Shown one piece after another: positions 35,201 through 47,356 of a DNA stretch of 64,000 nucleotides. The position numbers were made by a program, and so were the translations under genes. How positions within the stretch are numbered: position 1 is the stretch's first letter; each line of letters starts with the position of its first letter. This DNA is from Zygnema cylindricum (Eukaryota > Streptophyta > Zygnematophyceae > Zygnematales > Zygnemataceae): contig JBBHKE010000165.1 of NCBI GenBank assembly GCA_037447655.1, forward strand, positions 146,001-210,000, written 5' to 3'. The notes beneath the pieces are model-generated. The model saw only the letters and a list, made by a program, of their open reading frames with translations. It made no database searches and was not told where the DNA came from.

Positions 35201-36260
35201 TTGTTTTTTGTATCTTTCGTTTTATTTTTTTTTATTTGTTTGTTTCGATTTGCATTTCAATTATTTTGTTTGTGGTTGCTAATTTGTTTCTCACTTTTTT
35301 GTTATCTGACTTGAAGTTGTGACGTACATTTGAGTTGTGACGTACATTTTATTACCGCTACATTTGCAACCAAATGAGAATGAAAAAGAGGTATAAATGA
35401 AGATGTTTTGAACGAGATGGAGAAAGCGAGGGAGGAGAGGAGGGAGGAAGGTGAGGAAAGGAAGGAGTAGAGGTGAGAGAGGAAAGAGGGGAAAGAAAAA
35501 AATAGTGATTTTAATATAGTGATAGTAAGAGTTGCATAGATTTATAGTGTGTTTGGTTTTTTATTCGAAAAATGACAAAAGAAAATAGAATATGGAGAAA
35601 TCTAGGAAGGAGTATTTTTTTATATTTTTACTAGGTTTTTATATCGGTAATTTTCCGTGATAGGTTTGTGTTTATTCCGTTGTCAATTAATATTGTATTC
35701 GATTCTATAGCTATGGTTAAAATATACATTTGCCAATTTTTGTACGATGTTTATGTGCCCCGTGAAAGGAATATAAAAGAAAGTGATTTGTCGATTATGA
35801 TATTATTTTATGTTACCCACTTTTTTGTTTATGTGTTTTATTTGTGTTTTTTGGGTTTTGTATTCTATATATGGTTTTGATTTATGTTTATAAATTATGG
35901 TTTTGATTGTTCAAAAATTATGCTCCGATGTTATTTTGATAACGACATTACAAAAAACGGTACATGAGAATTATTTTATTACCGAAATGAAAAAAACAAA
36001 GACAATACAAAAAATTGACTAATGATTGTTGATTATTAATTCGGTGGACCAAACGGAAGAGAAGAAGTGGATGTTTTGTTTACTATTCGGAAGAAAAAAA
36101 TAAATCAGGAACACAATTTATTTTTGTATTAATAAATCTGGAATAGAATTGTCTGTGTAAAGACTATGCGTGCTTCACATCACAGAGAAGTATATTTACG
36201 GTATAGTCCATTAAATATGGCTATGTATGGCTTCTATTATAATAGAGCTAAAGTTGTATC
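35200..36260. other. AT-rich intergenic DNA
   Basis: No gene is supported. There is a purine-rich stretch (GGAGGAGAGGAGGGAGG-type) near 35415-35490, and the rest is AT-rich. Confidence 0.5.
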
Positions 36261-36263
36261 GTG

Positions 36264-36401
36264 CAGCGACGAAACATTTTCGTCGTTGAATGGTAAAAAA
36301 TCTGTTTACCATCAGATTAACCATTGAGCGACGAGACCTTCTCGTCGCTGAATTTTGGTGCCGAATTTGTAAATTTCAGCGACGAGATTGTCTCGTCGCA
36401 G
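36264..36401. repeat. Cluster of GCGACGAGA hairpins
   Basis: Three inverted repeats share the arm GCGACGAGA/TCTCGTCGC: 36264-36288 (GCGACGAAA version), 36326-36350 and 36377-36401. A fourth hairpin, GGTAAA/TTTACC, is at 36292-36310. They lie about 300 bp beyond the 3' end of the decayed transposase and may be subterminal repeats of that element. Confidence 0.7.
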
Positions 36402-36704
36402 GAGCAGTCTAAATGTCAAATCTGACCTAGCGATGTACGGCATTCGTCGCCCAACATGGAATACAACATGAAACACATGATTCTCGAAACACATTGAAAA
36501 CATCATTAACATCCAATGTCATTCAATTTTTTTTCCAATCCATCATTTTCAATATCAAACTTATCATGGATACAATTTATGTGATATACTTTGATCAACG
36601 CTAAGTACAATTACCACACTAACCACCAAAAACTAATTAAAAAAAAAAAACACAAAAACATTAGTTCTATATTCTTATGTTAACCCCCATTCTCACTTTA
36701 CTAA

Positions 36705-38478
36705 TTAAACCATTTCTCTATGAAAGGACTCAAAATCTTCGTTCTCCCATTCCACGTCATCAAAGATTTCATCCTCCCGAGTGTCGGCATCTTGAATGCC
36801 TCGGACAAAATCTCGTGCCGATGTAGAAGGAATTGGCACCTCATCGCCTTCGAAATGCCATCGCCATTTCATGATGATGACTTGTATATATGGGGTGAGC
36901 ATTTTCTCCTCCCATTTCCCGTCTTTCAATGACAAGCCGCACTGAATCATAGCTTTACGTGCGTAACCCATCCCTTGATTGTCCTTCATTGCGTTGACTT
37001 TGCGAATTGAATCGCGAGCCAACTTAAGGAAGAAAGCCTTCCCGGGCCCGAGTAGCTTGCTAGACCAACCTTTGCCACTCGGATGGGACCACCCATGCTT
37101 CTCAATCCCGTTCATTTTCCAATCCTCCCATTTCCGCGACCAAACTTTCTTAATTTTGGAAATGACGAACGAGTCGGCGGGTTGCACGAGGTGAGTCGCG
37201 CAAGGAGGGAAATGGAGTATAGACCTCTTAGCGAGTAATACTCGGCTCAACTCCTCTGAATTGTTGTGCCCACCACAATTGTTGATGAATATTATTTTTT
37301 CACGTCCTTCGCGGTCTCTTTGGTAAGACCTCAGCTCTTCTATCCATTGCGGGCAAACGGTTTTATCATTCCATCCTTTGGGGCCGGTTCGGTTGTAAAC
37401 TCCTACAATAGGAAAAATTAAAGGATAGGGGGAAGGGTTGGGTTACCTGAGGGGGAGAGAAAGAGGGTGAGGGAGAGGAAACCGATAGGGGGAAGAGAGG
37501 GAGAGAGGGAGAGGGGAAACTCCTATTTTCATAAAGAGGAATACGTACAAAATATAGGAAAATAACGAAGATGCAAAATATTTCAAAGATTCAAATGGAA
37601 AGAAACTTACCCGGTAAATCATCGACAAGGCCCTTTGTCAGGTAAGTTCGACCGCGGTTTGTGAATATTATCATCGGAGACTCGATTCGTGCATTAGCTC
37701 CTCCCGTGAGTCATACCATCAAAGTCATGGACTCTCCACGACCCGCAATGTCGACGTATCTTACAACCTCGTCGCCGCGAAAGCCCACGGTTTTCTTGTT
37801 GTCCGTATTTACAATTAACTGGGTTTCGTCCATGTTCTTTACCAAATCCTCGTTGAAACGACCTATTATCCACCAAAAAAATATAAAAACACAAAAGAAA
37901 ACAAAACACAAGTTAGTAAAATGAAAAAAATGACATTGTAATTTTACATTGTAGTCATCTTTAAAAAGATAGGGGGTTACTAAGACAACAAATGTCCTCT
38001 ACACACTCGTTTCCCTCAACAAGCACAAAAAAGATAGTAAATTATAAACTTTATATGATAAGAAGCAACAAAGGGAAGGAAAATACGAGGCTTACATGAT
38101 AGAAATCCTCTTTTTAATACGCCCATGTGATATACCACGGTCCTCTTGATGTATTCCTCCTTCTCCGGACTTAATTGTAGTTTGCCCTTTTGAGCTCGGG
38201 CGACAATGCTATCATTTTCGAAAAAGGTTTAATCCAACGCCGAGTGATTCTAATATCGATCACTTCACCATTATCGTCGATAAATTTTGGCGCACCATTC
38301 TTCTTCATTTCGGCAATGATGAAATTAGCCATTTTACCCATAATTAATGTTGACATTTTCATGCCCACCTTTTGGAATCGGAAGAATTCGTCCACTAAGT
38401 TGTTGTCAACCTTCGTCACCCATGGGAGCTCTTTCCTACTCCTTCCCGATAACGCCTTCGTTTCCGCCACGCTCTTCC
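36705..38478 (-). pseudogene. DDE_1 (pogo/Tigger-like) transposase gene, decayed and 5'-truncated
   Basis: Three probable exons on the minus strand: 38478-38096, 37862-37611 and 37402-36705, with GT-AG borders. Exon 1 encodes an N-terminal helix-rich region (TRRWIKPF ... SPEKEEYIKRTVVYHMGV) and needs a frameshift near 38222. Exon 2 has the first catalytic Asp in NMDETQL and an in-frame TGA after ESMTLMV. Exon 3 has FINNCGGHN, where the family normally has an Asp in place of the first Asn, then FPPCATHLVQPADSFVISKIKKVW, the DDE_1 signature with the third acidic residue. It ends in an acidic tail. The 5' end is cut by the copia LTR at 38479. The family assignment is from motifs; the gene is almost certainly dead. 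Confidence 0.75.
37403..37610 (-). other. Intron of the decayed transposase, purine-rich
   Basis: Bounded by GGTAAGTTTC and TATTGTAG on the minus strand. On the plus strand it contains a GGGAGAG-type run (37440-37520). Confidence 0.55.
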
Positions 38479-39017
38479 TGCAACTCTGAAACCTCCATAG
38501 GACCCCAAAGTAAGCAGCTCACACGAAACCTCTATGATAACCCTGACCCATTTGTCTTTCAGCATGAATAACCGCCACCCTGGCAAACAAAAACTTTGAC
38601 CACCTTCACCCGTATGAAGGCAAGACTCCCCTGAGTCTATAGCAAAAAGAATCTCTGAATTTGCTCCCCTGAGCAGTAAGTTAGGAGGGTCAAAGTTGAC
38701 CTTTTGTACATAAACTCTCTGGGAGAGAGGGTCCTATCTACTAATTTTTCTAAGTCCTATCTCTCTCACAGACTCTATCGACTGATGTACGGAGCCAATC
38801 ATATTGCACTTCCGTACACAAAAGTACAGGTGCCGGTGTACTTTATGTACGGATATTGTACGACATGGCCTAAAAGTCGATACATGTCATATCCGGATTC
38901 GGTGCCGTAATCCCCAAAATTTCTGGAGAGAGAAGTTAGAGATAGACTGCCTCGGCTTCTTTCTATATTTCTATTTAGACCTAGAAAATACTTAAAAACA
39001 TACCATCAATTTTTACA
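38479..39017 (-). repeat. Shortened LTR of E3
   Basis: Minus strand starts TGTAAAAATTGATGG and ends CAGAGTTGCA. It is 539 bp against about 1030 bp for relatives, having lost roughly the second quarter, including the tRNA-like block and the G-box. The GTAC-rich region and TCTCTCCCAGAGAG block remain. Confidence 0.85.
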
Positions 39018-39030
39018 CTCCCTTTATTTC

Positions 39031-39553
39031 CTAGTCACTCTTTAATTTCAAACCACACTTCTCCCTGCATATAATTAGCTTAGGGGAAGGCATAGGTTTG
39101 GTCATCATATCTGCCACCATCTCGCTATCTGGTCGGTACTCTAAACTGATTATTTTGTTTTCTACTTTCTCTCTTACAAAGCTGAGTCTAATGTCCATGT
39201 GTTTGGCTTTAAAATGATGTTTAGGATTGGTAGAAATAGCAATCGCTGCCTGATTATCACAAAAAAAAAATTGCACACCACTCTTAAGGTGATAAAGCTC
39301 ACCAAACAAAGACTTGACCCACATCAATTCTTTTACAGCAAAGTAAGAGGCTTTATGCTCAGCCTCCATGGTGGATTGAGCAATAACCTTTTGCTGTTTG
39401 CTACTCCAACAGCAAGCCCCATCACCCACATATAATACATATCCAGAAGTACATCTCCTCATCAGAGCATCACCCTAACTGGCATCACTCCAAGTAGTGA
39501 TGTCAGTATTCTCCCCACCCAAATGCAACCATAGATCTCTAGTTCCTACCAAA
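39031..39553 (-). pseudogene. E3 RNase H fragment
   Basis: The C-terminal pol domain: CTSGYVLYVGDGACCWSSKQQ, AQSTMEAE, CDNQAAIAIS, KHMDIRLSFVREKVENK and the end MVADMMTKP...SPKL. A one-base loss near 39472 breaks the WSDASYG motif. The domain is cut by the gap on its N-terminal side. Confidence 0.85.
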
Positions 39554-39563
39554 NNNNNNNNNN
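39554..39563. other. Assembly gap (10 N)
   Basis: Ten Ns separate E3 from the minisatellite. Ten is a conventional placeholder, so true distance and orientation across it are unknown. Confidence 0.95.
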
Positions 39564-39845
39564 GATTGAAAAACACATTAAATCCATTGTTAAGAGCAAT
39601 AGCTATTGTTAAACACATTAAATCCATTGTTAAGAAGAATAACGATAGACAAAAACATTAAGTCCAATGTTAAGAACAATAGCGATTGACAAACACATTC
39701 AATCTCTTGTTAAGAACAATAGCGATTTACAAACACATTAAATCCATTGTTAAAAACAATAGCTATTGAAAAAAACATTAAATCCATTTTTAAGAACAAT
39801 AGCGATTGCCAAACACATTAAACCCAATGTTAAGAACAATAGCGG
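39564..39845 (+). repeat. 40-bp minisatellite, type 1
   Basis: About seven copies of a 40-bp unit containing CACATTAAATCCATTGTTAA and GAACAATAGCGATTGA. It changes directly into the type 2 array, with the same period. Confidence 0.85.
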
Positions 39846-42800
39846 TTGAAAAAAGTTATCGATAACAAAAATTGTTACCTAAATTACACAAACATTTAGC
39901 GATAACAAGAATTGTTCTCTAACTTACACAAACAGTTAGCGATAACAAGAATTGTAACCTGAATTACAAAAACAGATAGCAATAAGAAGAATTGTTACCT
40001 AAATTACACAAATTGTTATCGATAACGAGAATTGTTACCTAAATTACACAAAAAGTTAGCGATAACAAGAGATGTTACCCAAATTACACAAATTGTTATC
40101 GATAACGAGAATTGTTACCTAAATTACACAAACTGCTAGCAATAACAAGAATTGTAACCTAAATTACACAAATTGTTAGCAATAATAAGAATTGTTATCT
40201 AAATTACACAAACAATTAGCGATAACAAGAATTGTTATCTAACTTACACAAACTGTTAGCGCTTATAAGAATGGTTACCTAACTTACACAAACTGTTAGC
40301 GATAACACGGATTGTTACCTAAATTTTACAAACAGTTAGCGATAACAAGAATTGTTACCTAAATTACACAAATTGTGTGCATTAATAAGAATTGTTACCT
40401 AAATTACACAAACTGTTAGCGATAACAAGAAGTGTTACCTAAATTACAAAAACAGTTAGCGATTACAAAAACTATTACCTAAATTACACAAACTTTTAGC
40501 CATAACAAGAATTGTTATCTTACTTACACAAACTGTTAGCGATAACAAGAATTGTAACCTAAATTACACAAACAGTTAGCGATTACAAAAATTGTTACCT
40601 AAATTACAAAAATAGTTGGCGATAACAAGAATTGTTACCCAAATTACACAAACCGTTAGCGATAACAAGAATTGTTACCTAAATTACAAAAACAGTTAGC
40701 GATAACAAAATTGTTACCTAAATTACACAAACATTTAGCGATAACAAGAATTGTAACCTAAATTACACAAATTGTTTGCATTAATAAGAATTGTTACCTA
40801 AATTACACAAACTGTTAGCGATAACTAGATTTGTTACCTAAATTACACAAATTGTTAGCGATAACAAGTATTATTACCTAAATTACACAAACAGGTAGCG
40901 ATAACAATAATTGTTATCTAAATTACATTAACAGTCAGCTAAAACAAGAATTGTTACCTAAATTACAAAAACAGTTTGCGATAACAAGAATTGTTACCCA
41001 TATTACACAAACCGTTAGCGATAACAAGAATTGTTACCTAAATTACAAAAACAGTTAGCATAACAAAAATTGTTACCTAAGTTACACAAACATTTAGCGA
41101 TAACAAGAATTTTTATCTAACTTACACAAACTGTTAGCGATAACAAGAATTGTATCCTAAATTATACAAATTGTTTGCATTAATAAGAATTATTACCTAA
41201 ATTATACAAACTGTTAGCGATAACAAGAATTGTTACCTAAATTACACAAACAGTAAGCGATTACAAAAACTGTTACCTAAATTACACAGACACTTAGCGA
41301 TAAAAAGAATTGTTACCTAAATTACAAAAACAATTGGCGATAATAAGAATTGTTACCCAAATTGCACAAACCGTTAGCGATAACAAGAATTGTTACCTAA
41401 ATTACAAAAACTGTTAGCGATAACAAAAATTGTTACCTAAATTGCACAAACATTTAGCGATAACAAGAATTGTTATCTAACTTACACAAACTGTTAGCGA
41501 TAACAAGAATTGTATCCTAAATTACACAAACTGTTAGCGATAACTAGAATTGTTACCTAAATTACACAAACAGTTAGCTATATCATGAATTGTTATCTTA
41601 ATTATGCAAACAGTTACCGATACAAAGAATTGTTACCTATATTACACAAACTGTTAGCGATAACAAGGATTGTTACCTAAATTACACAAACATCTAGCGA
41701 TAACAAGAATTGTTACCTAAAATACACAAACAGTTAGCGATAACAAGAATTGTTACCTAAATTACACAAATTGTTAGCGATAACAAGAATTGTTACCTAA
41801 ATTACAAAAATAGTTAGCAATAACAATAATTGTTACCTAAATTAAAAAAACAGTTAGCGATAACAAGAACTGTTACCTAAATTACACAAACATTTAGCTT
41901 TAATAAGAATTGATACCTTAATTACACAAACTTTTTGCGATAACAAGAATTGTTACCTAAATTACACAAACAGTTAGAGATATCAAGAATTGTAACCTAA
42001 ATTACACAAATTGTTAGCGATAACAAGAATTGTAACCTAAATTACACAAACTGTTAACGATAACAAGAATTGTTACCTAAATTACACAAACAGTTAGCGA
42101 TAACAACAATTGTTACCTAAATTACAAAAACAGTTAACGATGACAAGAATTGTTACCCAAATTACTCACACCGTTAGCGATTACAAGAATTGTTACCTAA
42201 ATTACAAAAACAGTTAGTATAACAAAAATTGTTACCTAAGTTACACAAACATTTAGCGATAACAAGAATTGTTATCTAACTTACACAAACTGTTAGCGAT
42301 AACAAGAATTGTATCCTAAATTATACAAATTGTTTGCATTAATAAGAATTGTCACCTAAATTACACAAACTGTTAGCGATAACAAGAATTGTTACCTAAA
42401 TTACAAAAACAGTTGGCGATAACAAGAATTATTACCCAAATTACACAAACCGTTAGCGATAACAAGAATTTTTACCTAAATTACAAAAAAAGTTAGCGAT
42501 AACAAAAATTGTTACCTAAATTACACAAACATTTAGCGATAACAAGAATTGTTCTCTAACTTACACAAACTGTTAGCGATAACAAGAATTGTATCCTAAA
42601 TTACACAAATTGTTTGCATTAATAAGAATTGTTATCTAAATTACACAAACTGTTAGCGATAACAAGAATTGTTACCTAAATTACGCAAACAATTAGCGAT
42701 TACAAAATCTTTACCTAAATTACACAGACAGTTAGCGATAACAAGAATTGTTACCTAAATTACAAAAACAGTTGGCGATAACAAGAATTGTAACCCAAAT

Positions 42801-43638
42801 TACACAAACCGTTAGCGATAACAAGAATTTTTACCTAAATTACAAAAAAAGTTATCGATAACAAAAATTGTTACCTAAATTACACAAACATTTAGCGATA
42901 ACAAGAATTGTTCTCTAACTTACACAAACAGTTAGCGATAACAAGAATTGTAACCTGAATTACAAAAACAGTCTAGCGATAACAAGAATTGTTACCTAAA
43001 ATACACAAACAGTTAGCGATAACAAGAATTGTTACCTAAATTACACAAATTGTTAGCGATAACAAGAATTGTTACCTAAATTACAAAAATAGTTAGCAAT
43101 AACAATAATTGTTACCTAAACTAAAAAAACAGTCAGCGATAACAAGAACTGTTACCTAAATTACACAAACATTTAGCGTTAATAAGAATTGTTACCTTAA
43201 TTACACAAACTTTTTGCGATAACAAGAATTGTTACCTAAATTACACAAACAGTTAGAGATATCAAGAATTGTTACCTTAGTTACACAAATTGTTAGCGAT
43301 AACAAGAATTGTAACCTAAATTACACAAACTGTTAACGATAACAAGAAATGTTACCTAAATTCCACAAACAGTTAGCGATAACAAGAATTTTAACCTAAA
43401 TTACACAAACAGTTAGTGATAACAATAATTGTTACCTAAATTACAAAAACAATTAGCGATAATAAGAATTGTTACCTAAATTACACAAAAAGTTAGCGAT
43501 AACAAGACTTGTTACCTATATTACACAAACTCTTAGCGATAACAAGAATTGTAACCTTAATTACACAAATAGTTAGCGATAAAAAAAATTATTCCCTAAA
43601 TTACACAAAGAGTTAGCGATAACAACAATTGTTACCTA
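39846..43638 (+). repeat. 40-bp minisatellite, type 2 (about 95 copies)
   Basis: The unit is 40 bp and contains ATTGTTACCTAAATTACACA followed by AACAGTTAGCGATAACAAGA, with few indels over 3.8 kb. Variant units recur in blocks. The series with TGTATCC, TTGTTTGCATTAATAAG and neighbours appears near 41073 and 42235 (about 29 units apart). The series with AATAGTTAGCAATAAC appears near 41807 and 43087 (32 units apart). Both strands contain many stops and no gene. The core GTTAGCGATAAC is nearly palindromic. Confidence 0.95.
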
Positions 43639-46600
43639 AATTACCAGATGAGTTCGAAAACATAGTGTACCGAGTACAGGGAATGCCTGATAGTTCATGG
43701 AAATGGAACACAGTAGTCAGGATGATACTTGTGCAGGAAAACACAATGGAGATTAGGAGAGGAGGAAAGAGCATTCAAGCTCTAGCAGCAGGAGGGCACT
43801 GATGGGGGAAGGATCCGAAGAAACCTTATAGAGGGGAAAGAGATATGTCTGGGGGACAGAGGCCCCCAAAGGGTCTTTGTCATTATTGCAAAAAGCCGGG
43901 ACACTTTATTGCAGATTGTGTCAAGCTATCAGAGCTGAGGCTCCAAGAGAACCGTGGAGGAGGTTCTTCCGGAGGGAAGAAAAAGGCACTTGTGCTTACA
44001 AAAGTGTCAGGAGAAACCGAGGATGAGTCATCTGAGGAGGATGGGGAGCTTCTTCTTGACGAGAGTCTGGAGGAGAAGGAGATCCCTTGGAGGCAAAAGT
44101 GTGCCCTTGGAGCAATTCGGGAAGCTCCACAGGAAGGATGGATCATCGACTCAGGTGCATCCATGCATATGTGTCGTGATAAAGAACTCTTCACTAAGTT
44201 AAGAAAGATTCCTACTGTAGAGATAGAGTATGGGGATGGGAGAGTGGTTACTACAGATCTAGTGGGATCAGTAGATCTGAAAGTCTTAGTGGACGGTAAG
44301 ACTTCCATACTTACATTCTCAGATGTACTTTACATTCCTTAGCTGAGTAAAAATCTTGTCTCAACGCTTGTGTTAGATGACAAAGAGTTTGATACTTTCA
44401 CTAGAAAAGGAGTCTTTACAGCTAAGTATCGAGATGAAGTTTACTTTACAGCAGATTAGGGTAGCCAAGGAATGTTTAGGCTTAACTTGAGTAATGAAAA
44501 GAAGAATGCTTACTATGTTGGTGTTCCTAAGGTGATGATTTGGCATAAGCGGTTGGGGCATGTGCATTTTGATATGTTAAGGGAAATGAAAAAGCTTGGG
44601 GTAGTAGATGGCATTCATTTTGGGGATAATGAAGTGATGGATGATTGTAGTGGTTGTGCTCAAGGCAAGGCTCACAGACTTCCATTTCCCAAAGCCGCCA
44701 TATATAGAGGTGAGAAAGTGTTAGATTTGGTCCACACAGACATTTGGGGACCTGCAAAAGTACCTTCGGTTGGAGGAAAGAGGTTTAAGATGACAATAAC
44801 TGATGATTGGTCTAGATACTCTAGAGTCTACTTTCTGAAAAATAAGTCTGAAGCATCAACTTACTTCAAAGTATATAAAGCATGGAGTGAGAAATTGCAT
44901 GAAACCCCTATTAAGAGGATAAGGAGTGATAATGGGAGAGAATATACCTCTAACCAATTTGAGGAATATCTGAGAGATGAGGGAGTGCAACACCAGAAAA
45001 TTGTACCATATAACCTAAAACAAAATGGGGTAGCTGAGAGGTTGAATAGAACACTAGGAGATAGTGCATGCAGTATGTTGGCAGACAAGAAAATAGGAAA
45101 GAGATTTTGGGCAGAGGCAATGAATTGCGCCAACTATATTAAAAATAGAGTCCTCACCTCAGCTGTAAAGGGAGTGACACCTTATGAGAGATGGGTTGGA
45201 AGGAAACCAGATATCTCACACCTTAAAGTATTTGGTAGCTAAGTTTACAGTCTTGACACGGATAGGAAAAACTGGAAACTAGATGCTAAGGGAAAACCTG
45301 GATACTTTGTGGGATATGATGAGGATGTTAAGGGATATAGATTTAGCAAAGAAAGATATCATTCTGGTCAAACACTTAGTTGTCATGGATGAAGAAAAGT
45401 CATTTGACCCCTTCAAATTTACAAAGAAGATAAGGATCAGATTTGAGTCTGAAAGTGAGGAGAACTCAGTCGTTCTCGAAAAAGACATGAGTGAAACTGT
45501 GATTACAGATTTAGGGGAGATCGAAGATACAGGAGACTCATCGGAAACCTCACATACTCCTATGGACTTTGAGGAGATAGAAGAAGCGGGACAAGATACG
45601 GTTTTTATGGAGAGGGGAGCCGATGAGACAGTGAGAAGAAATCCAAGACTTCCATCCATTCCAGCTTCGGAGTTTGAGGGAGGAAGGAGGAGCAGCAAAA
45701 GGATACAGGAAAACAAGCTGCCCATAAGGTAACTAAGCTATCTCATCCAGATGAGCCTCAGTCATACTTAGAGGCAGTGAATAGTCTAGAGTATGAAAGA
45801 TGGATTAGAGCCATAAATGATGAGATGGCTTCTATCATGGAAGCAAATACCTGGGAACTAGCGGATTGCCCTCCAGACAGAAAACGTATTGGATGTAAAT
45901 GGGTATTTAAACTAAAACTGAACCCGGATAATACAATTGAGAGGTATAAGGCTTGATTGGTAGCGAAGGGGTTCACCCAAAAGGAGGGGATTGACTATGA
46001 GGAGACCTTAGCTCTAGTTGTTCGGTTCCCATCGGTAAGGATTCTCCTCAGTCTGGCCGCAGCGGAAGCCGTGGAAATACACCAGATGGACATTAAGACT
46101 GCTTTTCTTAATGGTGAGTTAGAGGAAGAAATTTTTATGAGGCAACCCGAGGGGTTTGTGGAAGAAGGAGAAGAGAGCAAAGTCTGCAGGCTCATAAAGT
46201 CCTTTTATGGACTGAAACAGGCTCTTCGACAGTGGAATAAGAAACTAGATGAGTTTCTCACCGATCTGGGATACATCCGGATCAGCTCTGACCATTCTAT
46301 CTATATGTTTGAAGATGAGAATGGTGTCATTTTTATTGCAATTTATGTGGATGATCTGCTTCTGTTAAGTAAGTCTTTGGAGAATATCAATAGGCTAAAG
46401 AAAGATCTTAGGGGCAGATTTGATATGAAGAATTTAGGGGAGGCAAAATATATTTTGGGGATCCAAATGGAGAGAGATAGGGGGAAGAAGATTATTAGAC
46501 TTACTCAGAAAGAAGCAATAGGTAATATGCTTGAGAAATTCGAGATGGAAAATGCTAACAGTTGTACCAATCACATGGACTTGAAAAAAGTAAGTGATGG

Positions 46601-47332
46601 GAGTGTAGAAGGAGGAGTGATGATCTTAGACGATCAGATGAGTCAGAGGAGAGAGAGTTCATGAAGTCTATCCCTTATAGACAGGTCGTAGGAAGTTTAA
46701 TCTATTTTATAAATTGTACCACGCCGGACATAGCGGCGGCAGTTGGTGTACTCAGTAGGAGTCTTAATGATCCTAGGAAGAGGGATTGGGAGGCAGCCAA
46801 GAGAGTCATGAGATATCTGGTGGGAACTAGAGAGTTATGACTGCATTTGGGAGGGGAGCACACTGACATCACTACTTGGAGTGATGCCAGTTATGGGGAC
46901 GCACCTATGAGACGATGCACTTCTGGGTATGTGTTGTATATTGGGGAAGGTGCTTGCTGTTGGAGCAGTAAGCAACAAAAGGTGGTTGCTCAGTCTACTA
47001 AGGAGGCTGAGTATATGGCGTCTTGTTCTGCTGTGAAAGAACTAATGTGGGTGAAGTCATTGTTGCAAGAACTGGGATATATGAAGGAGGGAGTGCATGA
47101 AATCTTTTGCGATAATCAATCTGCAATCACAATCGCAGCCAATCCAAAACATCATTTCAAAGCAAAACATATGGACATAAGATTAAGCTTCGTAAGAGAA
47201 AAAGTTGAAAATAAAATTTTAAATCTTATGTATAGACCTGATAAAGAAATGGTGGCTGACATGATGACCAAACAGGTGCCCTCTCCTAAATTAAAATATT
47301 GTCTGGAGAAATACGGGTTAAAAGAAAAATAA
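43639..47332 (+). pseudogene. E4 gag-pol remnant
   Basis: Gag from KLPDEFENIV; TGA near 43800; zinc knuckle CHYCKKPGHFIADC (about 43878-43919); protease GWIIDSGASMHMC (intact DSGAS); stops at 44341-44343 and 44458-44460. Integrase with HKRLGHVHFD, CSGCAQGKAH, HTDIWGP and RSDNGREYTS (one Gly changed to Arg). A stop at 45240-45242, a frameshift near 45340, a stop near 45955. RT with [24 protein letters not shown] and YVDDLLLLSKS. RNase H from about 46847 with WSDASYGD, then the end MVADMMTKQVPSPKL. It is more diverged from E1/E2 than these are from each other. Confidence 0.9.
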
Positions 47333-47356
47333 AATTTGACTAGAAAATAAGGGGAG

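Larger units (their letters stand above)
38479..39553 (-). mobile_element. Truncated Ty1/copia element E3
   Basis: A minus-strand 3' end of a copia element: RNase H (39553-39031), polypurine tract AAAGGGAG, then an LTR from 39017 down to 38479. Its gag and upstream pol are missing at the scaffold gap (39554). The LTR end abuts the transposase reading frame, so E3 inserted into that older transposon. Confidence 0.85.

Noticed and set aside
39564-43638. CRISPR-like array
   Set aside because: The units are contiguous 40-bp copies without unique spacers, in a nuclear plant-type context; it is a minisatellite.
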